64,000 nucleotides of DNA from Roseiarcus sp963775575 (GTDB lineage Bacteria > Pseudomonadota > Alphaproteobacteria > Rhizobiales > Beijerinckiaceae). The position numbers and the translations under genes were made by a program. This document shows, one piece after another, positions 27,028 to 35,122 of this stretch. Below the pieces are notes generated by a model that saw nothing but the letters and a program-made list of their open reading frames with translations, was not told the DNA's origin and ran no database searches. The stretch spans positions 1,550,001 through 1,614,000 of the forward strand of contig CAVZJG010000002.1 in NCBI GenBank assembly GCA_963775575.1, given 5' to 3'. Numbering within the stretch: the stretch's first letter is position 1; every line of letters starts with the position of its first letter.

Positions 27028-28508
27028 TGTTAGCGCAACGTGAGAATGTCCCCTTTTAGCAACGTGAGAATGTCCCCTTTGGCGGTTGTGTCGGAGGGGC
27101 GTTTTCATGGTGGAGGGGATATTGGGGATGAGCGCTGTCGAGCGGCAACGGGCGTTTGTGGTTCGGCAAGTTTGCGAGGGTGTGCTTTCGCAGGTTGTTG
27201 CGGCGGAGCGGCTTTCGCTCGGGGTGCGGCAGGTCAAGCGGCTTGTGCGGGTTTGGCGGGCTCGGGGCGATCGGGGGCTGATTTCGCGCCAGCGGGGGCG
27301 GGTTTCGCCGCGGCGGATGGCGGCGGGGCTGCGCTCGCGGATCGCCGGGCTGTTGCGGGACAAATATCGTGATTTCGGCGCGACGCTGGCGGCCGAGAAG
27401 CTCGGCGAGCTGGAGGGGATCGCGGTGTCGCGCGAGTTCGTTCGCCGTTTGCAGATCGCTCTCGGGCTTTCGCGGGCGAAGCGGCGGCGGACGCGGCGGG
27501 TTCATCAGCCGCGCGAGCGGCGCCGGCGCTTTGGCGAACTGGTTCAAATCGACGGCAGCCCGCACGATTGGTTGGAGGGGCGCGGCCCGCGCTGCACGCT
27601 GATCGTGTTCGTCGACGACGCGACCAGCCGGTTGACGGCGCTGCAATTTGCGCCGAGCGAGACGACGAAGGCCTATCTTGGCGCGCTGAAGGCGCATGTT
27701 CTCGCGCACGGGCTTCCGCTCGCCTTTTACAGCGACCGGCACGGCATCTTCCGCGTCAACGCCAAGGAAGCGGCCGGCGGCGACGGCCTGACCGAGTTCG
27801 GCCGGGTGGCCGAGCGCCTCAGAATCGAGCTCATCCAGGCTTCGACGCCGCAAGCCAAGGGCCGGGTCGAGCGCGCCAATCAGACTTTGCAGGACCGGCT
27901 GGTCAAGGAGATGCGGCTGCGCGGGATATCGGACCTGGCGGCGGCGCAGGCCTTCGCGCCCGCGTTCATCGCGCTGTGGAACGCGAAGTTCGCCAGGCCG
28001 CCGCAAGACGCCTCATCGGCGCATCGGCCGTGGGCGGCGACGCCCGAGGCGCTCGACGAAGCCCTGGCGCGGCGCGAGGAGCGCACCCTGTCCAAAGCCC
28101 TGACCTTCAGCTGCGGCGGCAAACTCTATTGCATCAAGACGACCGGCCCCGGCGCGGCGCTGCGCGGCGCGCGCGTCACCCTCCATCACTTCGTCGATGG
28201 CCAGATGCGCGTCGCCTACAAGGGCCGCGCCTTGCCCTACACCCATTTCAAGACCCGGCCCGGCCCCGAGCCCGCCGAGGATGAAAAGACCCTCGATGCG
28301 CGCCTCGACGCCATCATCGCCGCCAGCGCCGCCCGGCCGCGCGCCCAAACCGTCGTGGCGCAAGGGTGTGGATAACGACGGGCTTCGCTACGGCGCTGTC
28401 GGGGCGCGCTCAGCCCGTCGTTGCCCACACCCACCCGACCCGCGGCAAAAGCCAAAAGGGGACATTCTCACGTTGCTGTAAGAGGGGACATTCTCATGTT
28501 GCGTTGAC
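27028..28508 (+). mobile_element. Insertion sequence, ISNCY-type, with doubled end motifs
   Basis: 1481 bp bounded by TGTTAGCGCAACGTGAG on the left and the inverse of TGTCAACGCAACATGAG on the right. Each end carries the motif GCAACGTGAGAATGTCCCC twice in tandem. The 16 bp AGGGCGCGAGACGCGA occur directly outside both ends (27012-27027 and 28509-28524), consistent with a target duplication. One transposase gene is intact, so the element may be active. Confidence 0.85.
27107..28375 (+). CDS. ISNCY-family transposase (DDE integrase core)
   Basis: 422 residues from the ATG at 27107, which has GGAGGGG seven bases upstream. N-terminal helix-turn-helix region (AAERLSLGVRQVKRLVRVW), then a retroviral-type integrase core with VQIDGSPHDW, FVDDATSRL, FYSDRHGIF and a late Glu near QAKGRVERANQT. 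It should catalyse cut-and-paste or copy of the surrounding element. Confidence 0.85.
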   Translation: MVEGILGMSAVERQRAFVVRQVCEGVLSQVVAAERLSLGVRQVKRLVRVWRARGDRGLISRQRGRVSPRRMAAGLRSRIAGLLRDKYRDFGATLAAEKLGELEGIAVSREFVRRLQIALGLSRAKRRRTRRVHQPRERRRRFGELVQIDGSPHDWLEGRGPRCTLIVFVDDATSRLTALQFAPSETTKAYLGALKAHVLAHGLPLAFYSDRHGIFRVNAKEAAGGDGLTEFGRVAERLRIELIQASTPQAKGRVERANQTLQDRLVKEMRLRGISDLAAAQAFAPAFIALWNAKFARPPQDASSAHRPWAATPEALDEALARREERTLSKALTFSCGGKLYCIKTTGPGAALRGARVTLHHFVDGQMRVAYKGRALPYTHFKTRPGPEPAEDEKTLDARLDAIIAASAARPRAQTVVAQGCG

Positions 28509-28606
28509 AGGGCGCGAGACGCGACTTGCCGCCGCGCGTCCGCCTCCCCACATCACTCCTCTAACGCGGACCGAGCGGGTCGGCGGCATTTTATCGGAGA
28601 ACGCAC

Positions 28607-29248
28607 ATGAAGATCGGCGTCGTCGGATCGGGCGTGGTCGCGCAGACTCTCGGCGCGGGCTTTCTCAAACACCGTCACGAAGTCATGCTGGGCACGCGCG
28701 AGGCGGGCAAGCTCAAGGAGTGGGCGGCCAAGAACCCCGGCGCCAAGGTCGGCGATTTCGCCGCGGCGGCGGCGTTCGGCGAAGTCGTGGTTCTCGCCGT
28801 CGGCGGCGCGGTCGCGCTCGACGCGCTGAAGCTGGCCGGCGCGGCGAACATCGCGGGAAAGACGGTGATCGACGCCTGCAATCCGATCGGCGGCGGACCG
28901 CCGGTCCACGGCGTCTTGTCGTACTTCACCAGCCTGACGGATTCGCTGATGGAGCGGCTGCAAAAGGCCTATCCGGGGGCGCATTTCGTCAAGGCGTTCA
29001 ATTCGGTCGGCGCGGCGCAAATGGTCGATCCGCATTTTTCCGGCGGCAAGCCGACGATGTTCATCTGCGGCGACCACGAGGAGTCCAAGCGCGTCGTGTC
29101 GAAGCTGCTCGATCAGTTCGGCTGGGAGACGGCGGACATGGGCGCGGTCGAGGCGGCGCGCGCGATCGAGCCCTTGTGCATGCTGTGGTGCATCCCCGGC
29201 GTCGCCCGCAACGACTGGTCGCCGCATGCCTTCAAGCTGCTGCGGTGA
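28607..29248 (+). CDS. NADPH-dependent F420 reductase-like NAD(P)-binding protein
   Basis: 213 residues. An N-terminal Rossmann fold (MKIGVVGSGVVAQTLGAGF, GTRE) is followed by VIDACNPI and VKAFNSVGA, the pattern of the F420-dependent NADP oxidoreductase/6PGD-like NAD-binding family. In bacteria without F420 such proteins reduce other substrates, so the cofactor and substrate are not determined. It stands in its own transcription unit between the IS and an epimerase gene. Confidence 0.75.
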   Translation: MKIGVVGSGVVAQTLGAGFLKHRHEVMLGTREAGKLKEWAAKNPGAKVGDFAAAAAFGEVVVLAVGGAVALDALKLAGAANIAGKTVIDACNPIGGGPPVHGVLSYFTSLTDSLMERLQKAYPGAHFVKAFNSVGAAQMVDPHFSGGKPTMFICGDHEESKRVVSKLLDQFGWETADMGAVEAARAIEPLCMLWCIPGVARNDWSPHAFKLLR

Positions 29249-29395
29249 AGGGGGGCGCCGCGCCCGAGACGCGCGTCGGCCCTGAGAAGCGCCGCAAGAC
29301 GGCGCCATGCGACGCGAATTCGCCGGTGCGGCGGCGCCGGGATGCGATATAGTGGCGAACACGGAAAGCGGCGGCGAGGGAGTCGAGGAGCGGCC

Positions 29396-30295
29396 ATGTC
29401 GGAAAAACGCATTGTCTTCACCGGCGGAACCGGCAAGGCCGGGCGGCACGCCGTGGCGCACCTGCTGGCCAAGGGCCATCATATCCTCAACGTCGATTTG
29501 AAGCCGCTCGATCTGCCCGGCGTCAACACTTTGATCGCCGATCTCACCGACAGCGGCCAGGCCTTCAACGCGCTGAGCGCGCATTTTGGCCTCGATGGGT
29601 TCGATCTCGGCCACACGCCGCGCGCGCCCGACGCCGTCGTGCATTTCGCCGCGATCCCGCGCGTGCTGATCGAGCCGGACAACGCCACCTTCGCCGCCAA
29701 CGTCGTCAGCGCGTACAACGTGATCGAGGCGGCGATGAAGCTCGGCGTGCGCAAGGTCGTCATCGCCTCCAGCGAGACGACCTACGGCGTTTGTTTCGCC
29801 GAAGGCGACAAGGACTTTCACAGCTTCCCGCTCGAGGAAGACTACGACGTCGATCCGATGGACAGCTACGGCCTGTCCAAGGTCTGCAACGAGAAGACCG
29901 CGCGCGCTTTCGCGATGCGCTACGGCGCCGACATCTACGCCCTGCGCGTCGGCAACGTCATCGAGCCGCACGAGTACGGCCGGTTCGCGGCTTTCCTCGC
30001 CAATCCGATGATGCGCAAGCGCAACGCCTGGAGCTATATCGACGCGCGCGACCTCGGCGAGATCGTGCATCTCTGCCTGGAGAAGGACGGCCTCGGCTTC
30101 CAGGTCTTCAACGCCGTCAACGACACGATCACCCTCAATACGCCGACGCGCGAATTCCTCGCGCGCCATTGTCCCGGCGTTCCCCTCACGCGCCCGCTCG
30201 GCGAATTCGAGGCGCCGCTGTCGAACCGCAAGGCGCGCGAAGTGTTGGGATTCAAGGAGGCGCACAATTGGCGCCGCTACCTACGCGGCGCCTGA
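29396..30295 (+). CDS. NAD-dependent epimerase/dehydratase (extended SDR)
   Basis: 299 residues from the ATG at 29396. The Rossmann motif is FTGGTGKAGRH; the catalytic Ser and Tyr/Lys lie in ASSETTYG and YGLSKVCNEK. VHFAAIPRV is the typical active-site strand. It probably acts on a sugar nucleotide or related carbonyl substrate; which one is not evident. It is 147 bp after the F420-reductase-like gene on the same strand. Confidence 0.8.
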   Translation: MSEKRIVFTGGTGKAGRHAVAHLLAKGHHILNVDLKPLDLPGVNTLIADLTDSGQAFNALSAHFGLDGFDLGHTPRAPDAVVHFAAIPRVLIEPDNATFAANVVSAYNVIEAAMKLGVRKVVIASSETTYGVCFAEGDKDFHSFPLEEDYDVDPMDSYGLSKVCNEKTARAFAMRYGADIYALRVGNVIEPHEYGRFAAFLANPMMRKRNAWSYIDARDLGEIVHLCLEKDGLGFQVFNAVNDTITLNTPTREFLARHCPGVPLTRPLGEFEAPLSNRKAREVLGFKEAHNWRRYLRGA

Positions 30296-30311
30296 CGCCG
30301 GCCGGCGTGGG

Positions 30312-30587
30312 TCAGTGACGGTATTGCTGGATGCGCGTGGTGCGCAGCCCGGCGAGGCCGTACTGATCGATCGAGACCTGCCAGCTCAAGAATTCGTCGA
30401 CCGTCAAGGTGTATCGCGAACAGGCCTCTTCGAGCGACAGCAGGCCGCCGCGCACCGCGGCGACGACTTCGGCCTTGCGGCGAATGACCCAACGTTTGGT
30501 CGAGGAAGGCGGCAAGTCGGCGATCGTCAGCGGGCTGCCGTCGGGACCGATGACATACTTCACTCTCGGTCGAAGCGCTTCACTCAT
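30312..30587 (-). CDS. sciP: SciP-like DUF1153 protein, regulator of CtrA targets
   Basis: 91 residues, full length. Conserved DUF1153 features are RVKYVIGPDGSPLTIADLPP, TKRWVIRRKAEVVAAVRGGL and LTVDEFLSWQ, forming a trihelical DNA-binding domain. In Caulobacter SciP binds DNA and CtrA and blocks CtrA-driven transcription in G1. It is encoded divergently from mnmA, as in other Rhizobiales. A CtrA-like box lies about 55-70 bp upstream of its start. Confidence 0.85.
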   Translation of the reverse strand: MSEALRPRVKYVIGPDGSPLTIADLPPSSTKRWVIRRKAEVVAAVRGGLLSLEEACSRYTLTVDEFLSWQVSIDQYGLAGLRTTRIQQYRH

Positions 30588-30641
30588 GTCGCTCTCACAC
30601 TCGAACGCTAGTCGAACTTGACGAAGTCTACGGCCCGCAAC

Positions 30642-30656
30642 TTAAGATTTGGCTAA
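30642..30656 (-). promoter_or_regulatory. Possible CtrA box upstream of sciP
   Basis: Read on the minus strand it is TTAG-N7-TTAA, one base from the CtrA consensus TTAA-N7-TTAA. It lies 55-69 bp upstream of the sciP start. A second related tract (GATTTGCCTAAACG) follows at about 30667. Regulation by CtrA would fit the known sciP circuit in Caulobacter, but this site is only a motif match. Confidence 0.4.
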
Positions 30657-30872
30657 GCGCGAAGCCGCAGATTTGCCTAAACGCAAGGCGACGAAATGGA
30701 TAACAAAGCGTTTCAAAGCGTGCGAATTTCGCTCGGCTTCGTCGGCGCCTCCGGCGCCGGGAGGACGAGCGCCGGCGGCCCGGCCCGGCCGCCGAGCGGC
30801 GGCGTTTGGCGAAAAACCGCTGGCGCCCGAGGATATCGTGCTTAAGTAGATGGCCTGATCGACTTCGGATGA

Positions 30873-32048
30873 ATGCTGATGTTGGCGCCGCAGACTGCTC
30901 GGGCCGTTTCGCCGCGCCCCCTCAATAGCCTCGGCCTGCCCAAGGCTCCGCGCGACACGCGCGTCGTCGTGGCGATGTCCGGCGGCGTCGATTCGAGCGT
31001 CGTCGCGGCGTTGCTGGCGCGCGAGGGCTACGACGTGGTCGGCGTCACCATGCAGCTCTACGACCACGGCGCGGCGACCCATCGCAAGGGCGCGTGCTGC
31101 GCCGGCCAGGACATCCACGACGCGCGCGACGTCGCCGAGCGCCTCGGCGTTCCCCACTACGTGCTGGATTACGAGACGCGGTTTCGCGAAAAGGTCATCG
31201 AGCCCTTCGCGCGCGCCTATGTCTCCGGCGAAACGCCGGTTCCCTGCGTCGCCTGCAATCAGCAGATGAAGTTCGCCGACCTGTTCGAGGCGGCAAAGGA
31301 CCTCGGCGCGGACATTCTCGCCACCGGCCATTACGTCGTTTCGCGCGACGACGGCCGCGGCGGGCGCGCCCTCTACCGCGCCGCCGACCCCGAGCGCGAC
31401 CAGAGCTATTTCCTCTTCGCCACGACGCGCGAGCAGCTCTCGCAGCTGCGTTTCCCCTTGGGCGCCCTGCCCAAGCCGGAGGTGCGCGCGCTGGGGCGCG
31501 AATTCGGCCTTGCGGTCGCCGACAAGGCGGACAGCCAGGACATCTGCTTCGTGCCGGCCGGCCACTACAGCGAGATGATCGAGCGCCTGCTGCCGGGCGC
31601 GGCGCAAGCCGGCGAAATCGTCCATATCGACGGCCGGGTGCTCGGCCGCCACGCCGGCGTCCTCCATTACACCATCGGCCAGCGGCGCGGCCTCGGCATC
31701 CCGGCCGCCGAGCCGCTCTACGTCGTCGCGCTCGACGCGCGCGCGGCGCGGGTGGTGGTCGGGCCGCGCCAGGCGCTCGAAGTCAGGCGGCTCCGGCTGC
31801 GCGACGTCAACTGGATCGGCGAGGGCGCCTTCGAGGACATCCCCGAGCGCGGCCTCGCCATCGCCGCGCGCGTCCGTTCGACCCGCCCGCCCGCCGCCGC
31901 GACGCTGCTTCCCGGCGGCGCCGTCGCTTTCGACGAACCCGAGAGCGGCGTCTCGCCCGGCCAGGCCTGCGTCTTCTACGCCTCCTGCGACCCGCACGCG
32001 CGGGTGCTCGGCGGCGGGTTCATTGTGGGGCGAGAGGCGGGGGGCTGA
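30873..32048 (+). CDS. mnmA: tRNA-specific 2-thiouridylase
   Basis: 391 residues. It thiolates U34 of tRNA-Lys, Glu and Gln using sulfur relayed by the cysteine desulfurase system. The PP-loop is AMSGGVDSSVVAALL. The two catalytic cysteines lie in PVPCVACNQQMKF and DSQDICFVP. The C-terminal beta-barrel contains HYTIGQRRGLGIP. The first about 25 residues precede the usual start, so a later start is possible. The last 30 bases plus downstream sequence recur at 44.65 kb. Confidence 0.95.
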   Translation: MLMLAPQTARAVSPRPLNSLGLPKAPRDTRVVVAMSGGVDSSVVAALLAREGYDVVGVTMQLYDHGAATHRKGACCAGQDIHDARDVAERLGVPHYVLDYETRFREKVIEPFARAYVSGETPVPCVACNQQMKFADLFEAAKDLGADILATGHYVVSRDDGRGGRALYRAADPERDQSYFLFATTREQLSQLRFPLGALPKPEVRALGREFGLAVADKADSQDICFVPAGHYSEMIERLLPGAAQAGEIVHIDGRVLGRHAGVLHYTIGQRRGLGIPAAEPLYVVALDARAARVVVGPRQALEVRRLRLRDVNWIGEGAFEDIPERGLAIAARVRSTRPPAAATLLPGGAVAFDEPESGVSPGQACVFYASCDPHARVLGGGFIVGREAGG

Positions 32049-32163
32049 GCCCGCGTCTCGATCGACCCGACCGTTTGATAGCGTCATGGCGAGGAGCGAA
32101 GCGACGAAGCCATCCGCGCGGCGGCTGCACTAGGGATGGCTTCGCTGCGCTCTCAATGACGAT
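32013..32163 (+). repeat. Repeat spanning the mnmA 3' end and a REP-like palindrome, copy 1
   Basis: Matches 44651-44803. The left part is the tail of mnmA. The right part is a palindrome whose arms are CGTCATGGCGAG...GAAGCCATCC and GGATGGCTTCG...ATGACG. The palindrome is a common alphaproteobacterial intergenic repeat and could fold in the mRNA as a 3' structure for mnmA. Confidence 0.75.
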
Positions 32164-32165
32164 CG

Positions 32166-32569
32166 AACGGTTTCCGAAGTCGTATTCATCGAGCCCTGCT
32201 ATTGGGCCGGCGTCGCGAACCGGTCCGCCTTGTCGTAGGCCACGCGGTGGCGCTCATCTCCCTTTTTGTCTCGCTAGGTTCGGCAGGGAGCGCCGTCGAC
32301 CTCATGTCTGGACGGCGCCCCTTGGTCAAGGGTCCTTTTGAGGCTTGCGGACGTCTCGGGCGCGGTCATGTCTTCGGCCTGTCGATGCGGGGGCGAGCCC
32401 CGCTGGCCCTGATGTTATGTCCGCTGTGGTCCCTTGCCCCATCATGGAAGCGCGCTGTATTCGCGCTGAGGTCGACTCGGGCTTCCGGACCTGGCCGGTG
32501 GTTCGCATCACCTCGTTGGCGCCCTCGATTTCGTCGTATTCCGCCGAGCCCGATCGCTTCGTCGGGGCC
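32166..32569 (-). other. Noncoding end of an IS110-family element (candidate guide-RNA region)
   Basis: About 400 bp with no convincing ORF directly after the IS110 transposase stop. IS110/IS1111 elements encode a structured guide (bridge or seeker) RNA in a noncoding end. 32306-32395 and a shorter block near 32425-32455 resemble 55501-55590 and 55668-55695, far from any transposase, which supports it being a conserved noncoding module. The RNA itself is inferred. Confidence 0.4.
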
Positions 32570-33292
32570 TCAGCCGGCGACCGGCCGGCCGTCGTATTCG
32601 CCGCCTCTGGTCATCAGGACATAGACGATGCGCGCGAGCTTGTTGGCGAGCGCCACGGCGGTCAGCTTGAACTTGTATTTGACCGTCTTGCGATCGTGCA
32701 GCGCGCTCGCCCACACGCGCAGGGCGTCTTTGTGGCCCTTGCGGCGGCCGAGGACCGCGCAGGCGCCCACGACGAGGAGCTTTCTTAAATAGCGGTCGCC
32801 CATCTTGGTGATGCGGCCGAGCCGCGGCTTGCCGCCGGTCGAGCTCTGGCGCGGCGTCAGGCCGAGGAAGGCGGCGAAGTCGCGCCCCGACGCGAAGGCG
32901 CTCATGTCCTGGATCGTGGCGACGATCGCCGAGGCGGCGACCGGGCCGACGCCGGGAATGGTCGTCAAACGCCTGGCTGTCGCGTCGGCCTTGACCAAAG
33001 CCGCAAGCTCCCGGTCGATCGCCAAGATCGCCTCGTCGAGCGCGTCGATCTGATCGACGAGCCGGCTCAGCGCCGCCCGCACGCAGTCGGGGACCACGAT
33101 CTCGCCGTTCTCGTCGACGCCGTCGGCGGCCAGGCGCTTCAGCTCATAGGCGTGCTGCGCCCCCTGCGGCGCGACCAGGCCGATTTCGGCCATGTGTCCG
33201 CGCAAGGCGTTGAGGAGCGCCGTGCGTTGGCCCGCCAGCAGTTCGCGCGCGCGGTGGCGCATCAGCGCCGCTTGGTTGTCGATCGGAATTAC
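32570..33292 (-). pseudogene. IS110-family transposase, N-terminal RuvC-like domain lost
   Basis: About 240 residues of the C-terminal half. It retains the coiled helical region (RTALLNALRGHMAEIG), the helix-hairpin-helix-like LTTIPGVGPVAASAI and the Ser-nucleophile motif QSSTGGKPRLG with KMGDRYLRKLLVV. The DEDD RuvC-like domain that should precede DNQAALMRHRARE is absent: the frame meets a 141-bp MITE at 33296. It cannot be active without an intact relative. Confidence 0.85.
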
Positions 33293-33295
33293 GGA

Positions 33296-33436
33296 ATTAC
33301 GGTGACGCTTGCATAAATCCCCAATTCGAAGTCTCGTCGGCCACTCCTCCCTGCCGTTTGGGGCCGCGATTGCGAGCGGCGGGGGTCGCGGCCAAGGCTC
33401 ACCTGAATAAGGGAATTATGCATGCGTCACCGTAAT
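33296..33436 (+). repeat. 141-bp MITE, copy 1
   Basis: Starts ATTACGGTGACGCTTGCATAA and ends with the inverse of ATTACGGTGACGCATGCATAA, about 25-bp terminal inverted repeats. Nearly identical to 42613-42753 and close to 34982-35122, all exactly 141 bp. It has no coding capacity. It marks the break in the IS110 transposase. Extra fragments of its right end (GCGTCACCGTAATCC) follow at 33437-33478. Confidence 0.9.
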
Positions 33437-33505
33437 CCCCCGTAATCCCCATGCGTCACCGTAATCCGGGAATTGCATTGGACTGCACCCCTCTGGTGAG
33501 ACACG

Positions 33506-34405
33506 CTAATTGAGTGACAGGGCTTCGTCCTGGTTCAGCGTTGGCGCGACCGGCCGCAGTTCGGCTTCGAACTCGACCGGCGGTTTGTAGCCCAGCGCCG
33601 AGTGCAGGCGCTGACGATTGTAGATGGTCTCGATGAAGGCGCCGATCTGCCGACGGGCGTCGTCGATGTTGGCGTAGGCCTTGCCGTTCACCTCCTCGGC
33701 TTTCAGCGTCTTCATGAAGCTCTCGGCCTTGGCGTTGTCGTAAGGGTTGCCGGGCCGGCTCATGCTGATGACGATTTTGCGCGCCTCCAGCCGTTCGACA
33801 TAGTCGGAACACGCATACTGCACGCCGCGGTCGGAGTGGTGGATGAGACTTTCGGGCTGGGGCTGGCGCGCCGCGAGCGCCTGATCAAGCGCCTCAAGGG
33901 CGAGCGAAGCCTCGAGATGGCCGGCGAGCGCCCAGCCCACCACTTTGCGCGAGAACGCGTCGATGACGACGGCCAGATAGACGAAGTCCTCGGCCAGCCT
34001 GATGTAGGTGATGTCGGCGACCCAGAGCTGGTCGAGGCCGCTGGGACGCAGCGCGCGGGCGAGGTTTGGCCGGATCGCGAAGCCATGCCGGCTGTCGCTC
34101 GTGCGCGGGACGAAGGGCTTGGCGCGCAGGCTGAGCAGGTTGTCTTCGCGCATCAGCCTGAGCACCCGCTTGGCGTTGACGATCAGGCCTTGCCGGCGCA
34201 GCGCCTGCGTGACGCGACGATAGCCGTAATGGCGATGAGCGAGCGCTTCGCGTTGGATGAGATCGCGCAGATCGGCGTCCGCGCGGGCGGGAGCGTGCGG
34301 GCCGAAATGGCGGTAGTAGCCCGCGCGCGACACGTCCCCGAGGGCGCACAGGCGCCGGACGTTGGCGTCGTCTTCGAGAAAGCCTTGCGACTCGTCGGCG
34401 GTCAT
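33506..34405 (-). CDS. IS3-family transposase OrfB (DDE integrase core)
   Basis: 299 residues from the ATG at 34405, which overlaps the orfA stop as ATGA. HTH_21-like N-terminus (HRHYGYRRVTQALRRQG) then the integrase core: Asp in LWVADITYIRL, Asp in LIHHSDRGVQYAC and Glu in NAKAESFMKTLK. It is complete. The open frame also extends upstream across orfA, so a frameshift fusion is possible in addition to coupled re-initiation. Confidence 0.9.
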   Translation of the reverse strand: MTADESQGFLEDDANVRRLCALGDVSRAGYYRHFGPHAPARADADLRDLIQREALAHRHYGYRRVTQALRRQGLIVNAKRVLRLMREDNLLSLRAKPFVPRTSDSRHGFAIRPNLARALRPSGLDQLWVADITYIRLAEDFVYLAVVIDAFSRKVVGWALAGHLEASLALEALDQALAARQPQPESLIHHSDRGVQYACSDYVERLEARKIVISMSRPGNPYDNAKAESFMKTLKAEEVNGKAYANIDDARRQIGAFIETIYNRQRLHSALGYKPPVEFEAELRPVAPTLNQDEALSLN

Positions 34406-34839
34406 TTTTTCGACGACCGCGTAGAGATGGGCGCGCCGCCGTTCGGGGGCGTCGCGTCCCAGAGCCGCAAGGCTTCGCGAAAAAAATGCAGATCCGCCTG
34501 CTGACGCCCGATCAGCCGTTCCAGTTCGGCAATGCGGGCCTGCGCTTTCCTCAGCTCCTGCGAAGCCTGCGCAGCGGGCGCGACGGCGTCCGGAGAGGAC
34601 GACGGAGCGACCGCCGCGCAGGCTTCGGCGGCCTTCCAGCCCGGCTTCCGCCCGCGTTTGCGGTTGAACCCGGCCGACCCCATCGCCCGCCAAGCGTTGC
34701 GCCACTGATACAAAAGCTTCCGCTTGACCCCAATCGCCGCGGCCACCGCGGCAATCTTCTCGCCAGCTTCCAGCCGCCGCACCGCGGCTTCCTTGAACGC
34801 CTCCGAAAACTGCCGCGGACTCTTGCCCGGTTCCGACAT
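34402..34839 (-). CDS. IS3-family transposase OrfA (HTH)
   Basis: 145 residues. N-terminal HTH_8-like domain (FSEAFKEAAVRRLEAGEKIAAVAAAIG, then LLYQWRNAW) and a leucine-zipper helix ARIAELERLIGRQQADLHFF. It binds the element's ends and helps OrfB. The overlap with orfB is ATGA; a run of seven T in the coding strand near 34480 could also allow slippage. Confidence 0.88.
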   Translation of the reverse strand: MSEPGKSPRQFSEAFKEAAVRRLEAGEKIAAVAAAIGVKRKLLYQWRNAWRAMGSAGFNRKRGRKPGWKAAEACAAVAPSSSPDAVAPAAQASQELRKAQARIAELERLIGRQQADLHFFREALRLWDATPPNGGAPISTRSSKK

Positions 34840-34981
34840 GGTTCCTCCTCGGAAGCCATGTCACCCTTTTACCCGTGTCTCAACTTCGGGGTCCACTCCA
34901 GCATGCGTCACCGTAATCCCCGTAATCCCGTAATCCTCACGTAATCCCCGTAATCCCTCGGCGGCCCGTAATCCCCGCTCA

Positions 34982-35122
34982 ATTACGGTGACGCTTGCAT
35001 AAATCCCCAATTCGAAATCTCGTCGGCCACTCCTCCCTGCCGATTGAGGCCGCGATTGCGAGCGGTGGGGGTCACGGTCAAGGCTCCCCTGAATAAGGGA
35101 ATTATGCATGCGTCACCGTAAT
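34982..35122 (+). repeat. 141-bp MITE, copy 2, interrupting hisS
   Basis: Same length and inverted ends as copies 1 and 3 but with about ten internal substitutions, so it is the most diverged copy. Its right end joins hisS coding sequence at 35123. Left of it, 34901-34981 is a run of degenerate CGTAATCCCC units, probably debris of repeated MITE-end insertion. Confidence 0.9.

Larger units (their letters stand above)
33479..34900 (-). mobile_element. IS3-family insertion sequence inside a MITE remnant
   Basis: 1422 bp with imperfect terminal repeats TGGACTGCACCCC...GTGAGACACG and TGGAGTGGACCCC...TTGAGACACG. The 4 bp GCAT sit directly outside both ends. Outside that lie the two parts of a MITE right end (GGAATT-GCAT and GCATGCGTCACCGTAAT), so the IS landed in a MITE. 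Contains overlapping orfA and orfB. Confidence 0.85.

Noticed and set aside
30649..30849. 66-codon frame between sciP and mnmA
   Set aside because: The second half is Pro/Ala/Arg low complexity and it covers the likely sciP control region; no family character.
34470..34490. Run of seven T on the coding strand in the IS3 orfA as a required frameshift site
   Set aside because: OrfB has its own ATG overlapping the orfA stop as ATGA, so a frameshift is not needed, though it cannot be excluded.
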